NCBI RefSeq assembly: GCF_014651135.1
Contig: NZ_BMWH01000012.1
Location: 93,279 to 157,278, forward strand
Reading direction: 5' to 3'
Source of the DNA: Streptomyces echinoruber
GTDB lineage: Bacteria; Actinomycetota; Actinomycetes; Streptomycetales; Streptomycetaceae
DNA: 64,000 nt
Position numbers and translations under genes: made by a program. This document shows, one piece after another, positions 52,990 through 62,055 of the stretch (position 1 is its first letter; every line of letters begins with the position of its first letter). Below the pieces are notes generated by a model. The model was given only the letters and a program-made list of their open reading frames with translations, did no database searches and had not been told where the DNA came from.

Positions 52990-55020
52990 ATGAACCCACT
53001 GAAACGGCTCGGCCGTCGCCGGGCCTCGGTGCTGTCCCTGCTGGCCGCGGCCGCCCTGCTGACGCCCGGCACCGCGACCGGCGCGACCGGCGCGCCCGGC
53101 ACGGTCCAGGCCGGCACGTTAGGCGCCCAAGCGGCCCAGTCCGGACGGTACTTCGGAACCGCCGTGGCCTCCGGAAGGCTCGGCGACGACACGTACACCG
53201 CGATCCTGGACCGCGAGTTCAACGCGGTCACACCCGAGAACGAGATGAAGTGGGACACGACCGAGCCGTCCCGCGGCTCGTTCAACTTCGGCCCCGCCGA
53301 CCGGATCGTCAGCCACGCGACGGCCCACGGCCAGCGGGTGCGCGGCCACACCCTGGTCTGGCACTCCCAACTGCCCGGCTGGGTCGGCTCCCTCACGGAC
53401 GCGAACACGCTGCGCAGCGTGATGCGCCATCACATCACCACCGAAATGACCCACTTCAAGGGCAGGATCTACGCCTGGGACGTGGTCAACGAGGCGTTCG
53501 CCGACGGCGGCAGCGGTCAGCACCGTTCCTCGGTGTTCCAGAACCTGCTGGGCGACGGCTTCATCGAGGACGCCTTCCGCACCGCCCGCTCGGCCGATCC
53601 GTCGGCCAAGCTCTGCTACAACGACTACAGCATCGAGAACTGGTCGGACGCCAAGACCCAGGGCGTCTACCGCATGGTGCGCGACTTCAAGGCGCGCGGC
53701 GTGCCCATCGACTGCGTCGGTTTCCAGTCCCACTTCGGCACCGGCGGCCCACCCGCCAGTTTCCAGACCACGCTGTCGAACTTCGCCGCCCTCGGCGTGG
53801 ACATCCAGATCACCGAACTGGACATCGCACAGGCACCGTCGACCGCCTACGCGAACACGGTGAGGGCCTGCATGAACGTGGCGCGCTGCACCGGCATCAC
53901 CGTCTGGGGCATCCGCGACAGCGACTCCTGGCGCAGCGGTGAGAACCCGCTGCTCTTCGACGCCGCCGGCAACAAGAAGCCCGCCTACCAAGCGGTGCTG
54001 TCGGCGCTGGGCGGCACGGCCGCGGCGCAGAGGACCGACGCCCGCTCGGCCCGGTCCGCCGCCGCCCTTCCCTCCCGCTTCTCCTGGAGCTCCAGCGGCG
54101 CGCTGATCTCCCCGAAACCCGACTCCACCCACAACATCGCCGGGATCAAGGACCCGTCGGTCGTCTACTACAACGGCAAGTACCACGTGTTCGCCAGCGT
54201 CGCCAACTCCTCCGGATACAACCTGGTGTACCTGAGCTTCAGCGACTGGTCCCAGGCCGGCTCGGCCACGCACCACTACCTGGACCGCACGCCCATCGGC
54301 GCCGGATACCGGGCCGCGCCGCAGGTCTTCTACTACGCGCCGCAGAAGCTGTGGTACCTCGTGTACCAGACCGGCAACGCCTCGTACTCGACCAACCCCG
54401 ACATCAGCAACCCGAACGGGTGGAGCGCACCGCGCAACTTCTACTCGTCGATGCCGGACATCATCAGGCAGAACATCGGCAACGGCTACTGGGTCGACAT
54501 GTGGGTGATCTGCGACAGCGCCAACTGCTACCTGTTCTCCTCCGACGACAACGGGCACCTGTACCGCTCCCAGACGACCGTCGGCCAGTTCCCCAACGGC
54601 TTCACCAACACCGTCATCGCGGCCCAGGACTCCAACAAGTACGCCCTGTTCGAAGCGAGCAACGTCTACAAGGTGCAGGGCACCAACCAGTACCTGCTGC
54701 TCGTCGAGGCCATCGGATCGGACGGCCGGCGCTACTTCCGCTCCTGGACCTCGGGCAGCCTCGCCGGCTCCTGGACGCCCCTGGCCGCCTCCGAGAGCAA
54801 CCCGTTCGCACGGGCGAGCAACGTCACCTTCCCCGCGGGCGCCTGGACCAAGGACATCAGCCACGGCGAGATGATCCGCGCGGGCTACGACCAGACACTG
54901 ACCATCCCCGCCTGCCGGCTCCAGTACCTCTACCAGGGCATGAACCCCAACGCGGGCGGCGACTACAACAGCCTCCCGTGGCGGCTCGGCCTCCTCACCC
55001 AGACCAACTCGACCTGCTGA
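52990..55020 (+). CDS. Bifunctional secreted GH10 xylanase - GH62 alpha-L-arabinofuranosidase
   Basis: 676 residues. Signal peptide with RRR (LGRRRASVLSLLAAAALL) ends near 32-45. The GH10 domain (about 45-345) has VTPENEMKWDTTEP, HTLVWHSQLP, acid/base Glu in WDVVNEAF, and nucleophile Glu in ITELDIAQAP. A short Ala/Arg linker joins a GH62 domain (about 365-676): GIKDPSVVYYNGKYHVFAS, IGAGYRAAPQVFYYAPQ and ALFEASNVYKVQG. GH10 cuts the xylan backbone and GH62 removes arabinose side groups. No carbohydrate-binding module is present. AGGAGA precedes the ATG. Confidence 0.95.
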   Translation: MNPLKRLGRRRASVLSLLAAAALLTPGTATGATGAPGTVQAGTLGAQAAQSGRYFGTAVASGRLGDDTYTAILDREFNAVTPENEMKWDTTEPSRGSFNFGPADRIVSHATAHGQRVRGHTLVWHSQLPGWVGSLTDANTLRSVMRHHITTEMTHFKGRIYAWDVVNEAFADGGSGQHRSSVFQNLLGDGFIEDAFRTARSADPSAKLCYNDYSIENWSDAKTQGVYRMVRDFKARGVPIDCVGFQSHFGTGGPPASFQTTLSNFAALGVDIQITELDIAQAPSTAYANTVRACMNVARCTGITVWGIRDSDSWRSGENPLLFDAAGNKKPAYQAVLSALGGTAAAQRTDARSARSAAALPSRFSWSSSGALISPKPDSTHNIAGIKDPSVVYYNGKYHVFASVANSSGYNLVYLSFSDWSQAGSATHHYLDRTPIGAGYRAAPQVFYYAPQKLWYLVYQTGNASYSTNPDISNPNGWSAPRNFYSSMPDIIRQNIGNGYWVDMWVICDSANCYLFSSDDNGHLYRSQTTVGQFPNGFTNTVIAAQDSNKYALFEASNVYKVQGTNQYLLLVEAIGSDGRRYFRSWTSGSLAGSWTPLAASESNPFARASNVTFPAGAWTKDISHGEMIRAGYDQTLTIPACRLQYLYQGMNPNAGGDYNSLPWRLGLLTQTNSTC

Positions 55021-55030
55021 CCGGCCGATC

Positions 55031-55060
55031 GCGGGCCCCCGGCTCACCCCGGGGGCCCGC
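55031..55060 (+). terminator. Terminator of the GH10-GH62 gene
   Basis: GCGGGCCCCCGG and CCGGGGGCCCGC form a perfect 12-bp stem with a 6-base loop, ten bases after the stop. Confidence 0.8.
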
Positions 55061-55190
55061 CCCTCGCGCGAACAGCTCATCGCCTTGCACGGTCGGACAC
55101 GCATACGGCTCGCTTTGAAAAGCCGAGGCTGCCACGAACGGCTCCCCTGCGGCGGCTTCGGACGGCAGCCCCGCCCCCACGGCCCTCGTC

Positions 55191-55865
55191 GTGGTCACGC
55201 GCACCTCGGCCGGAGCACACGACCACGACGAAGGCCGCCTCGACGTCCGGCGGACACCCACCCGAGCGAACCGGTTCGAGACACCGCGTGGGTGTGAAAA
55301 CGCACGAGCCGGGCTGTTTCCGGAGCGGGACGGGCACCATGTCGAGGTGGACGCTTTCCCCTCTCCGCCGCTTGCCGTCGACGAGCGCGGCAACGCCCTG
55401 GTCTCCTTCATCCCGGGAGCGGAAGACCAGCCGCCTCGTGACGCGCCCCTGCCCCTTGCGCTGGTGGCCCTGTGGCACGGCGATCGCGTCCTGATGGCCT
55501 TCAACCGGTTCCGGCGGAACTGGGAACTGCCGGGCGGGCGGATCGACCCCGGTGAGACTCCCCGCCAGGCGGCCGCGCGCGAGTTGCTGGAGGAGACCCG
55601 CCACGCACCCCAGGGGCAGCTCCGCTTCGTCGGCTTCGCGCGCTTCGCTCTGGCACCCGGCCGACGCGCCGAATACGGCGCCCTGTTCACCGGCCACGGC
55701 ACTGACGCTTCACGGTCGTTCCACCCCGGCGACGAGATCGCGGCCATCCGGTGGTGGAAGCTTCGGGAACCCCTGCCAGGGCGACTCCAGCCGCTGGACG
55801 CCCACCTCGCGGAGCTCAGCCGCAACGCGCCGTCGACCACCCGCCACGGCACAGCCGGAAGCTGA
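55191..55865 (+). CDS. NUDIX hydrolase
   Basis: Up to 224 residues from a GTG; the first ~50 are not protein-like, and a start near 55341 is equally possible. The Nudix box is intact: GGRIDPGETPRQAAARELLEET. An upstream strand, LPLALVALWHGDRVLMAFNR, and RRNWELPGG complete the fold. It hydrolyses a nucleoside diphosphate linked to another group; substrate unknown. Confidence 0.8.
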   Translation: MVTRTSAGAHDHDEGRLDVRRTPTRANRFETPRGCENARAGLFPERDGHHVEVDAFPSPPLAVDERGNALVSFIPGAEDQPPRDAPLPLALVALWHGDRVLMAFNRFRRNWELPGGRIDPGETPRQAAARELLEETRHAPQGQLRFVGFARFALAPGRRAEYGALFTGHGTDASRSFHPGDEIAAIRWWKLREPLPGRLQPLDAHLAELSRNAPSTTRHGTAGS

Positions 55866-55884
55866 GGGACAAGCTCGGGCCGAG

Positions 55885-56241
55885 TCAGCCGGTGACGCGG
55901 ACCACCGGCCGGCCGATCTCCGTCCGCCACGCGGCCGCAGCCGGGGTGTCGCGCGGGCCGACGAGGTAGGTTCCGCGCACCGGCCCGGCCACGGCGAGGA
56001 CGTGGTCCGCCGCCCACCTGCCGAGCTCGCCGTAGGTCACGTCGATCGCGTCGTGGGCGCCCGCATGCACGGCGACCGCCGGCTCCGCCTCCGGCAGCTC
56101 GATGCTGCGGACCCGGCCCGCGGCCGGGACGGGCGCGGCGACGGGCACGTGCACCAGGACATGCCCCCACCCCTCAATGAACAGTGCGTTGTCGTGGAGC
56201 CCGCCCGCGGCCCCCGCCGGCTCGCGGACGACCGCGTCGAG
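55885..56241 (-). pseudogene. C-terminal effector domain of a MerR-type regulator, 5'-truncated
   Basis: The frame is open from a TGA at 56242-56244 to a normal stop and reads VREPAGAAGGLHDNALFIEG, RVRSIELPEAEPAVAVHAGA, GELGRWAADHVLAVAGP and TYLVGPRDTPA. This is a GyrI-like effector-binding domain as in TipA/BmrR-type MerR regulators. The DNA-binding half is absent. Confidence 0.65.
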
Positions 56242-56652
56242 TCACACGCTCGTGGCCCAAGGGCGCGTCCACCCGGTGGCGGACCAGGTGCTGCCTGCCC
56301 TGTCGATGCACCAGCGGATTGAGCGGGGTGTGCCCACCCACTCGGAAGCGGATCACTCACGCGGGGCGCGGACACTCATCGGCCTGTCCGGTCAGCCAGG
56401 CCCGGGCGGTTCCCCGTGCAAATCCTTGAGCGATGGCGCGAGCAAAGCTCAGCATTGGCGTCGACGATGGTCACGACTCCTTCGTATTTTCGCTCCGCTC
56501 CGTGGTGTGGCATGAGCGGAGCGCAATCAACATGGCGCGAAGTCCTCTTGAGCCGGCCTGAAGGCGGCAAAAGACTACTGCGGAAACAAGGCCGCAGCTG
56601 CCTCCAGGGGCCTGCGCACAGTAGTCACGATCGCAATGTGAGGAGAACGTCG

Positions 56653-57195
56653 ATGCCCGACGCCGGCCGTCGAGACGCCGCGCACTCGATCACGCTGACC
56701 GACGGCACCGCCACCCGGACCCGGAAGGCGGCCCCCGCCGACCTGGCGCCGATCCAGGACCTGCACCGTCGTTGCTCACCGGGCAGCCGAGCCCTGCGGT
56801 ACCACGCGGGCAAGTCCGGGCTCTCACCTGCCGAATGGCGTCAGTTGTCCAGCCCGGAGCGCGGCACCACACTGGTGACCACTCCGGCCGAACGCACGGA
56901 CCACATCATCGCCATGACCAACGTCATGCGCACCGATCGGCAAGGGGTGGGGGAACTCGCGATCCTGATCGAGGACGCATGGCAGGCCAAGGGGCTCGGC
57001 ACCGCGCTGGCCGAACACGCGGCGACCGTTGCCCGCCGCGAGGGACACCACACGCTGGCCGCCGCGGTGGTGGCGAGCAACAAGCCGATGCTCCATGTCC
57101 TGGAGAAACTGGACGCGACACCGGTCGCCGCCACCGGGGCCGTGCTCGACCTCCGCATCCCGCTCCAGGGCCCCTCCTCGAAGAGCACCGGGTGA
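56653..57195 (+). CDS. GNAT family N-acetyltransferase
   Basis: 180 residues. RKAAPADLAPIQDLHRRCSP at the N-terminus and motif A as GVGELAILIEDAWQAKGLGT-ALAEHAATVARREG, then VVASNKPMLHVLEKL. Typical small-molecule or protein acetyltransferase; substrate unknown. AGGAGAACGTCG before the ATG is a good ribosome-binding site. 56242-56652 upstream shows no gene. Confidence 0.85.
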   Translation: MPDAGRRDAAHSITLTDGTATRTRKAAPADLAPIQDLHRRCSPGSRALRYHAGKSGLSPAEWRQLSSPERGTTLVTTPAERTDHIIAMTNVMRTDRQGVGELAILIEDAWQAKGLGTALAEHAATVARREGHHTLAAAVVASNKPMLHVLEKLDATPVAATGAVLDLRIPLQGPSSKSTG

Positions 57196-57585
57196 CGGAT
57201 CACGGCGGGGTGATACACCGCCGCCGTGGACTCGCCGGTCACGAGGGGGAGGCGCTCGCTCCTGCGATACCGCGGCCGCGACGGGCCGGCTTCGTGCCGA
57301 GGACCCCCGAGAGAACCTCGCACGAGAGTCCAGGCCGCCAACGGAACGGCCTTGGGACCTCGTTGGAGGACAGGCCCGGGGCCTGGGTGTCGGTCTGCGG
57401 CGTAGTTACGACATGAGAGTGCTGGTGGCCTGCTGTGCTTAGAGTTCGAAGATGACATTGTGATCATGACTGGTATGGCGTCTGAACTGCTGTGGTTTGT
57501 CTAGAGCGTTGCAGGCTTGCAGGTTGGCCGAGCCTCTCACCTGTGGTGCTGTGAATAGACAGAGGATGTCGTAATTAGAGAGATA
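57196..57585. other. AT-richer intergenic region before the IS630 element
   Basis: No supportable gene. From about 57410 base composition falls clearly below that of the preceding genes, consistent with the beginning of an acquired segment. Confidence 0.45.
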
Positions 57586-58693
57586 TTGATGCGGAATTTT
57601 TGAGTTGCCTGTCTCGTTGATGGGGTGTGACTGGGGCTGGGGATCTGCGGCGGGTGGCGCCGGCGGGGCGGGAAGTGGTGCGGCTGCGGGTGGTGGCCGC
57701 GCTGGAATCGGGCGCGGTGCGCACGTACCGGCAGGCGGCCGAGCTGTTCGGAGTCAGCGAGCGGTCGGTGGGCAGTTGGTGGCGGGCCTGCCGCGGCGGC
57801 GGCCGGGAGGCTTTGGCGGTGCGGCGCAGGCGGCGCCCCGGACCGCAGGAGCTGATCAGCGATGAGGAACGGGGCACGCTGTTCCAGGCCATGGCGGACT
57901 ACACGCCCGAGGAGCTGCTGATCGGCGGGCCGTTGTGGACCCGGGCCCTGGTGGCCGAGCTGATCCGGATGGTCACCGGGGTGGTGATGGCCGAGCGCGG
58001 GGTGGGCACGTGGCTGCGCCGGCACGGCTTCTCCCCGCAACGGCCCGACCGCCGCTCCTACCGCCAGGACCAGGCGAAGGTGGATGCCTGGCTGAAGGAG
58101 GAGTACCCGGCGATCGCCGCCCGGGCGAAGGCGGAGAACGCGGCAGTGGCCTGGGCGGACCAGTGCGGGCTGCGGTCGGACACCGCTCCGCCCGGCACCT
58201 CGTGGGCCCCGAAGGGCCAGACTCCGGTCGTGCGGGTCTCGGGCCGCCGCTTCAAGGTGAACATCATGTCCGCGATCGCCGCGCGCGGCGCCCTGTACTT
58301 CACCGTGTTCACCGGGAAGTTCACCGCGAAGACCTTCACCACGTTCCTGGACCGGCTCGCCCGCCAGGCCGGCCGCAAGGTCCACGTGATCGCCGACCGG
58401 CACCCCGTCCACCGCGGCAAGAGCGTGACCACCTGGCTGGCGGCCAACCGTGAACGCGTCGAACTGCACCTGATGCCCGGATACAGCCCCGAACTCAACC
58501 CCGACGAGCTGCTGAACGCCGACGTCAAGCGCCACGTGCACGCCGCACGCGCCCGCTCAGCCGACGACCTCGCCCACGAGACCCGCCGGTTCCTCCACCG
58601 CCGCCAGAACCAACCCCGCATCGTCCGCGGCTACTTCCACGCCCGCCACGTCCGCTACACCCTCGAATAGGCAACTCAATAGTTCCGACTCAA
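57586..58693 (+). mobile_element. IS630-family insertion sequence, 1,108 bp
   Basis: Imperfect 25-base terminal inverted repeats (21 of 25 match) share TTGAGTTGCCT; the element begins TTGATGCGG and ends CCGACTCAA. TA dinucleotides flank it (57584-57585 and 58694-58695), the IS630 target duplication. One full-length transposase gene fills it. Confidence 0.88.
57627..58670 (+). CDS. IS630-family transposase
   Basis: 347 residues from a GTG start. N-terminal HTH (YRQAAELFGVSERSVGSWWR), a second HTH (MAERGVGTWLRRHGFSPQRP), and a DDE catalytic domain with Asp in WADQCGL, Asp in VIADRHPVHRG and Glu in YSPELNPDELLNADVK. The third residue is the Glu expected of IS630-type DDE transposases. No stop or frameshift, so it may be active. 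Confidence 0.93.
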   Translation: MTGAGDLRRVAPAGREVVRLRVVAALESGAVRTYRQAAELFGVSERSVGSWWRACRGGGREALAVRRRRRPGPQELISDEERGTLFQAMADYTPEELLIGGPLWTRALVAELIRMVTGVVMAERGVGTWLRRHGFSPQRPDRRSYRQDQAKVDAWLKEEYPAIAARAKAENAAVAWADQCGLRSDTAPPGTSWAPKGQTPVVRVSGRRFKVNIMSAIAARGALYFTVFTGKFTAKTFTTFLDRLARQAGRKVHVIADRHPVHRGKSVTTWLAANRERVELHLMPGYSPELNPDELLNADVKRHVHAARARSADDLAHETRRFLHRRQNQPRIVRGYFHARHVRYTLE

Positions 58694-58884
58694 TAATTTT
58701 TTGGCTTGGAGGCCAAGGCGTCTTCGTGCTGTACTTGATCTTTAGGTGGTTAGTGCGGCAGGGGTCTGTCGCGTGGCTGGCGGGTGCCAGGTGGGTCTGA
58801 GCGTCTTTGAGAGGTGCTGACCGTTTGATCGGCCCTGCCTTTGAGGCGGCGCTGAGGGCCTCGGCGCCGTGATGCGAGGCTGGG

Positions 58885-61305
58885 TCAGGACTGGAGCAAC
58901 GCGAGCAGATCCCGGACATCGGTCGCTTCGCTGATGAGGCCGAGGTCTTCAAACATGCTTGCTGCTCGTGTGAGATGAGTGGCGGCCTGGCTCCTGTCGC
59001 CCGCGGTGATCCATGCCCGGCCGATAGCGCACAGCGCGTGCGCGTAAAGGTCGTGGGCGTTAGCGCGTTCGCACGCTGCTTGGGCTTGCAGTAGGTAGGT
59101 GATCTGCTGCTGTGGCGTGAAGTCGGTCAGGAGTTCGGTGCAGGTCATCAAGATCGCCGCTTCGTCGCGGGGATTGCCCAGGGTGCGGCTGGCGGCTTCG
59201 ATGGCCCGCTCGCAGACCGCCTGTGCTTCCTTGGAGTGTCCCGATGCCTGGAGGGCGAATGCTGCTGTGCACAGCGCTTTCGCTTCGTTGGTGGTGTCGC
59301 CGAGTTGCTGGAACAGCGAGGCGGCCTCTTCTGCTGCGGTGCACGCCTCTGCGACGTTTCCCAGTTCCTGGTGGTCCAGGGACAGGTTGTTCAGTACCGC
59401 TGCCTGTTCCTGCAGGTCTCCGGAGGCCCTTTGGACTGCCAGGGCTTCCTGGTGGATCTGTAGTGCGTCGGCGGGTTTCCCTGAACCGCGTAGGGCCGAG
59501 CCGAGCCCGTTGAGTGTCTTGCCGCGTTCGTTGTGGTTGTCTATGGAGGCGAAGAGGTCGGCGGCTCGTCTATGAGCGAGGACAGCCTCCTCATAGCGTG
59601 AGGCCTCGGTCAGGGCGATGCCGAGGTTGTTCCATGCTCCTGCCTCGGCGGCGAGCGCTCCCGCCTGGTGGGCAATGCCGCACGCGATCGTGGTCACGGC
59701 GATCAAGTCATCGAAGTACCCGTGCCAGATGAGGTAGTCGTAGAGGATCACCGGAAGTTGGAGAGCGACGTTCTGCTGCCTGATGGTGGCTGCGGCGGCC
59801 ACGGACGCGGTGAGATTGACACGCTCGCTGTCCAGCCAGGCCAGTGCCTCATCTTGATCGGCGAATTTGCCTGGCGCGGACGAGTGCGCCCTCGTGGTGA
59901 GGTGTGCGCTCGCCGCGAGGGCGGTTGTGGTGTAGTGCTCGAGCAGCCGGTTGCGTGCCTGAGCGTGGGTTCCTGCCACACCCGGCGCGTCTTCTCCTCG
60001 AGCACCGTTTCCTGCGGCCTGCTGGGTGTCATGGACGAGTTCGGTGGCGTAGTCGCGGACGAGGTCGTGCATTGACCAGCGTCTGTTCACGCAATCGAGC
60101 AGGTGCGCTTGGACGAGAGCGCGGAGCATGGTGCGGATGGCCGGCAGCGGGCGGGCCGCCAGGACTGCCACTGCTTCAAGGCCGATGTCGGGACCGGGGT
60201 TGAGTGCCAGGAGGCGAAAGAGTTCGGCGTGATCCAGGGGAAGCCGACGGTAGGAGAGATCGAAGGAGGCACGGACAGCCCGCTCTCCGTCGTCCAGGAG
60301 GCTCAGTCGTGACCGGGCCGTGGCCAGCTCGGCCGCGAGCTCGGCGACGGTCTGGTCGGGTTCCAGGATCAGCAGGGCGGCGCTGATGTGCAGAGCCAGC
60401 GGCAGGTACCCGCACAGGCCGGCCAGTTCCTCGACGCCGTCTCCGGCCTCGAGGACGCGCTGGTCGGTGGGGTTGGCTTGCTGCAGGGCATGCCGCAGGA
60501 GTGCCACCGCCGCCTTGGGGCTGAGCACGGCAAGATCCACGAGCCGCGCGTTGAGTGTCGGCAGGGTGTGCCGGGAAGTGATCAGGACTTGGTGCCGGTG
60601 GCTGCCGGGGAGCAGGAGACGGACCTGGTCGGCGCTGGCGGCATTGTCGGCCACGATGAGCAGACGTTGTCCCTGGTCGGCCCGGTCTTCCAGTGCGGAC
60701 CGGTACAACGCCGCCCGTTCCTCAGCCGGTGCAGGAACACCGGCCGGGTCGACGCCGAGGGCCCGCAGGAGTGCCTCCAGAGCCTGTCCGGGCTGAACCG
60801 GGCTCTCGTCGTATCCACGCAGGTCGATGAAGAGGCTGCCGCTGAACCAGCCGGCCTCAGTGGCGGCATGCCCGCAGGCCAGGGCAAGTGCCGTCTTGCC
60901 CACACCGGCAAGCCCGGCGACCGAGGTCACCAGCACGGGCGCTACGACATCATCCGCAGCCGGGGCCGCGATCGGCCCGGCCCCTGAGTAGTACGCGTCC
61001 CGATGCGGCGACATGGCGGGCGGCCGCAGGGCCGACAGAACCTGCTCGACCTCTGTGTCCCGGCCGCTGAGCTTTGAGGGCGCAGCAGGCAGGGATGCAA
61101 GCGCGGTCGGCGCCGGAGCGGGCGGGTACACACTGACCGTCAGGGGGCTGTAGTCGCCCGTGGTGACTGCGCCGATGCTCCCGGAGGCCGCAATAGAGCG
61201 CAGTCCAGACGCCGCCACGCCAGCATTAGGCACCAGGGAATGCCGGTCAGCAGGCGAGCTCTGCGGTCCGGGAGCTGCTGCGGGTTTCCTCCGCCACGGA
61301 TTCAT
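58885..61305 (-). CDS. NB-ARC STAND NTPase with C-terminal TPR repeats
   Basis: 806 residues. A short motif near the N-terminus (SGLRSIAASGSIGAVTTGD, 33-51) is shared with the partner gene. Then NB-ARC: Walker A GLAGVGKT (131-138), Walker B LLIVADN (214-220), LITSR sensor (241-245) and GYLPLAL near 310. A winged-helix part (WSMHDLVRDYA) leads to TPR repeats over roughly 500-800 (ERGKTLNGLGSALRGSGKPA). STAND NTPases are signalling switches that oligomerise when repeats sense a ligand. No C-terminal effector domain is seen. ATGA overlap with the upstream gene. Codons are less GC-biased than in the first 55 kb. Confidence 0.9.
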   Translation of the reverse strand: MNPWRRKPAAAPGPQSSPADRHSLVPNAGVAASGLRSIAASGSIGAVTTGDYSPLTVSVYPPAPAPTALASLPAAPSKLSGRDTEVEQVLSALRPPAMSPHRDAYYSGAGPIAAPAADDVVAPVLVTSVAGLAGVGKTALALACGHAATEAGWFSGSLFIDLRGYDESPVQPGQALEALLRALGVDPAGVPAPAEERAALYRSALEDRADQGQRLLIVADNAASADQVRLLLPGSHRHQVLITSRHTLPTLNARLVDLAVLSPKAAVALLRHALQQANPTDQRVLEAGDGVEELAGLCGYLPLALHISAALLILEPDQTVAELAAELATARSRLSLLDDGERAVRASFDLSYRRLPLDHAELFRLLALNPGPDIGLEAVAVLAARPLPAIRTMLRALVQAHLLDCVNRRWSMHDLVRDYATELVHDTQQAAGNGARGEDAPGVAGTHAQARNRLLEHYTTTALAASAHLTTRAHSSAPGKFADQDEALAWLDSERVNLTASVAAAATIRQQNVALQLPVILYDYLIWHGYFDDLIAVTTIACGIAHQAGALAAEAGAWNNLGIALTEASRYEEAVLAHRRAADLFASIDNHNERGKTLNGLGSALRGSGKPADALQIHQEALAVQRASGDLQEQAAVLNNLSLDHQELGNVAEACTAAEEAASLFQQLGDTTNEAKALCTAAFALQASGHSKEAQAVCERAIEAASRTLGNPRDEAAILMTCTELLTDFTPQQQITYLLQAQAACERANAHDLYAHALCAIGRAWITAGDRSQAATHLTRAASMFEDLGLISEATDVRDLLALLQS

Positions 61306-61718
61306 GCGCGCGCTTCGTCTCCGGTGATGGCCTCGCCGATCCCGCCGGTTGCCGCGATGCCTCGCTCACCCGTCGCCTGTGCCGAACCGGAAGTCCCTGC
61401 TGTTGCCGGTGGTGCCGCAGGGGGTGTGGTGAGAGTGACGCGATCGCCGGTAACCGCTCGGCCGATGCTGCCGCCAGCCGCGACGGATCGCGCTCCCGCC
61501 GCTGTCGCAGCCGTCCCATGGCTGCCGGCTGCAGACGGCCGCAGAAGCGTGTAGCAACTCAGCGCAACCCCGACCAGGCCTGCGACCGAACCAGCCACGC
61601 TCGCCACCTGACCTGCCGTGTCGAGATCGGCCACGGCCGCGATGACACCCAGCCCCACCGCCGCCAGGCCGCACAGCACCGCCAGCAACCACACCACAAT
61701 CCTCGCCTGTCCCGTCAC
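61302..61718 (-). CDS. Two-helix membrane protein with duplicated STAND-partner motif
   Basis: 138 residues from a GTG start with no clear ribosome-binding site. Two membrane segments (VVWLLAVLCGLAAVGLGVIAAV, 8-30; VASVAGSVAGLVGVALSCYTLL, 38-59) precede a low-complexity tail with two copies of one motif: ARSVAAGGSIGRAVTGD (76-92) and ERGIAATGGIGEAITGD (118-134). The third copy is in the NB-ARC protein. Coupled by ATGA overlap to that gene, it likely anchors or receives the NTPase at the membrane (inference). Confidence 0.8.
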   Translation of the reverse strand: MTGQARIVVWLLAVLCGLAAVGLGVIAAVADLDTAGQVASVAGSVAGLVGVALSCYTLLRPSAAGSHGTAATAAGARSVAAGGSIGRAVTGDRVTLTTPPAAPPATAGTSGSAQATGERGIAATGGIGEAITGDEARA

Positions 61719-62055
61719 GCAGGCATCATTGCATTGGGGACTGACAACAGCGTGCGTGAATCGACCGGATCGTCGCGCCGGTGGCGCGCTGCCCCCCGCC
61801 TGGGCAACGCTCCACCGTGCAGTCGGTTACCGGCTCCCTGATACGGCCAGCGACCGGGCACAATGGTGTCGCCGAGTACCGGTGGAACTCTGCTGGTGCT
61901 TCCGCTTCCTTCATCCACGTGCAGGGGCACGGACGCTGTGGCGCGGGGCCGCCGGACGACCCGGGGAGGAAGGCGGCGCGGGCAGACAGCGTGAAGCGTA
62001 AAGGCCGCAATGGGCGACGGACGGCGTTGTCAGTGGCGCCTGAGACAGTGGTGGG
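61719..62055. other. Divergent regulatory region of the STAND locus
   Basis: It separates the coupled pair on the minus strand from the open frame on the plus strand. No gene supported. No clear palindrome or consensus promoter was recognised. Confidence 0.4.

Noticed and set aside
53119..55104. Minus-strand 661-codon frame opposite the xylanase
   Set aside because: Val/Gly/Arg-rich shadow; the GH10 and GH62 catalytic motifs on the plus strand are unambiguous.
58058..58621. Minus-strand frame inside the IS630 element
   Set aside because: Antisense to the transposase and without protein-like features.
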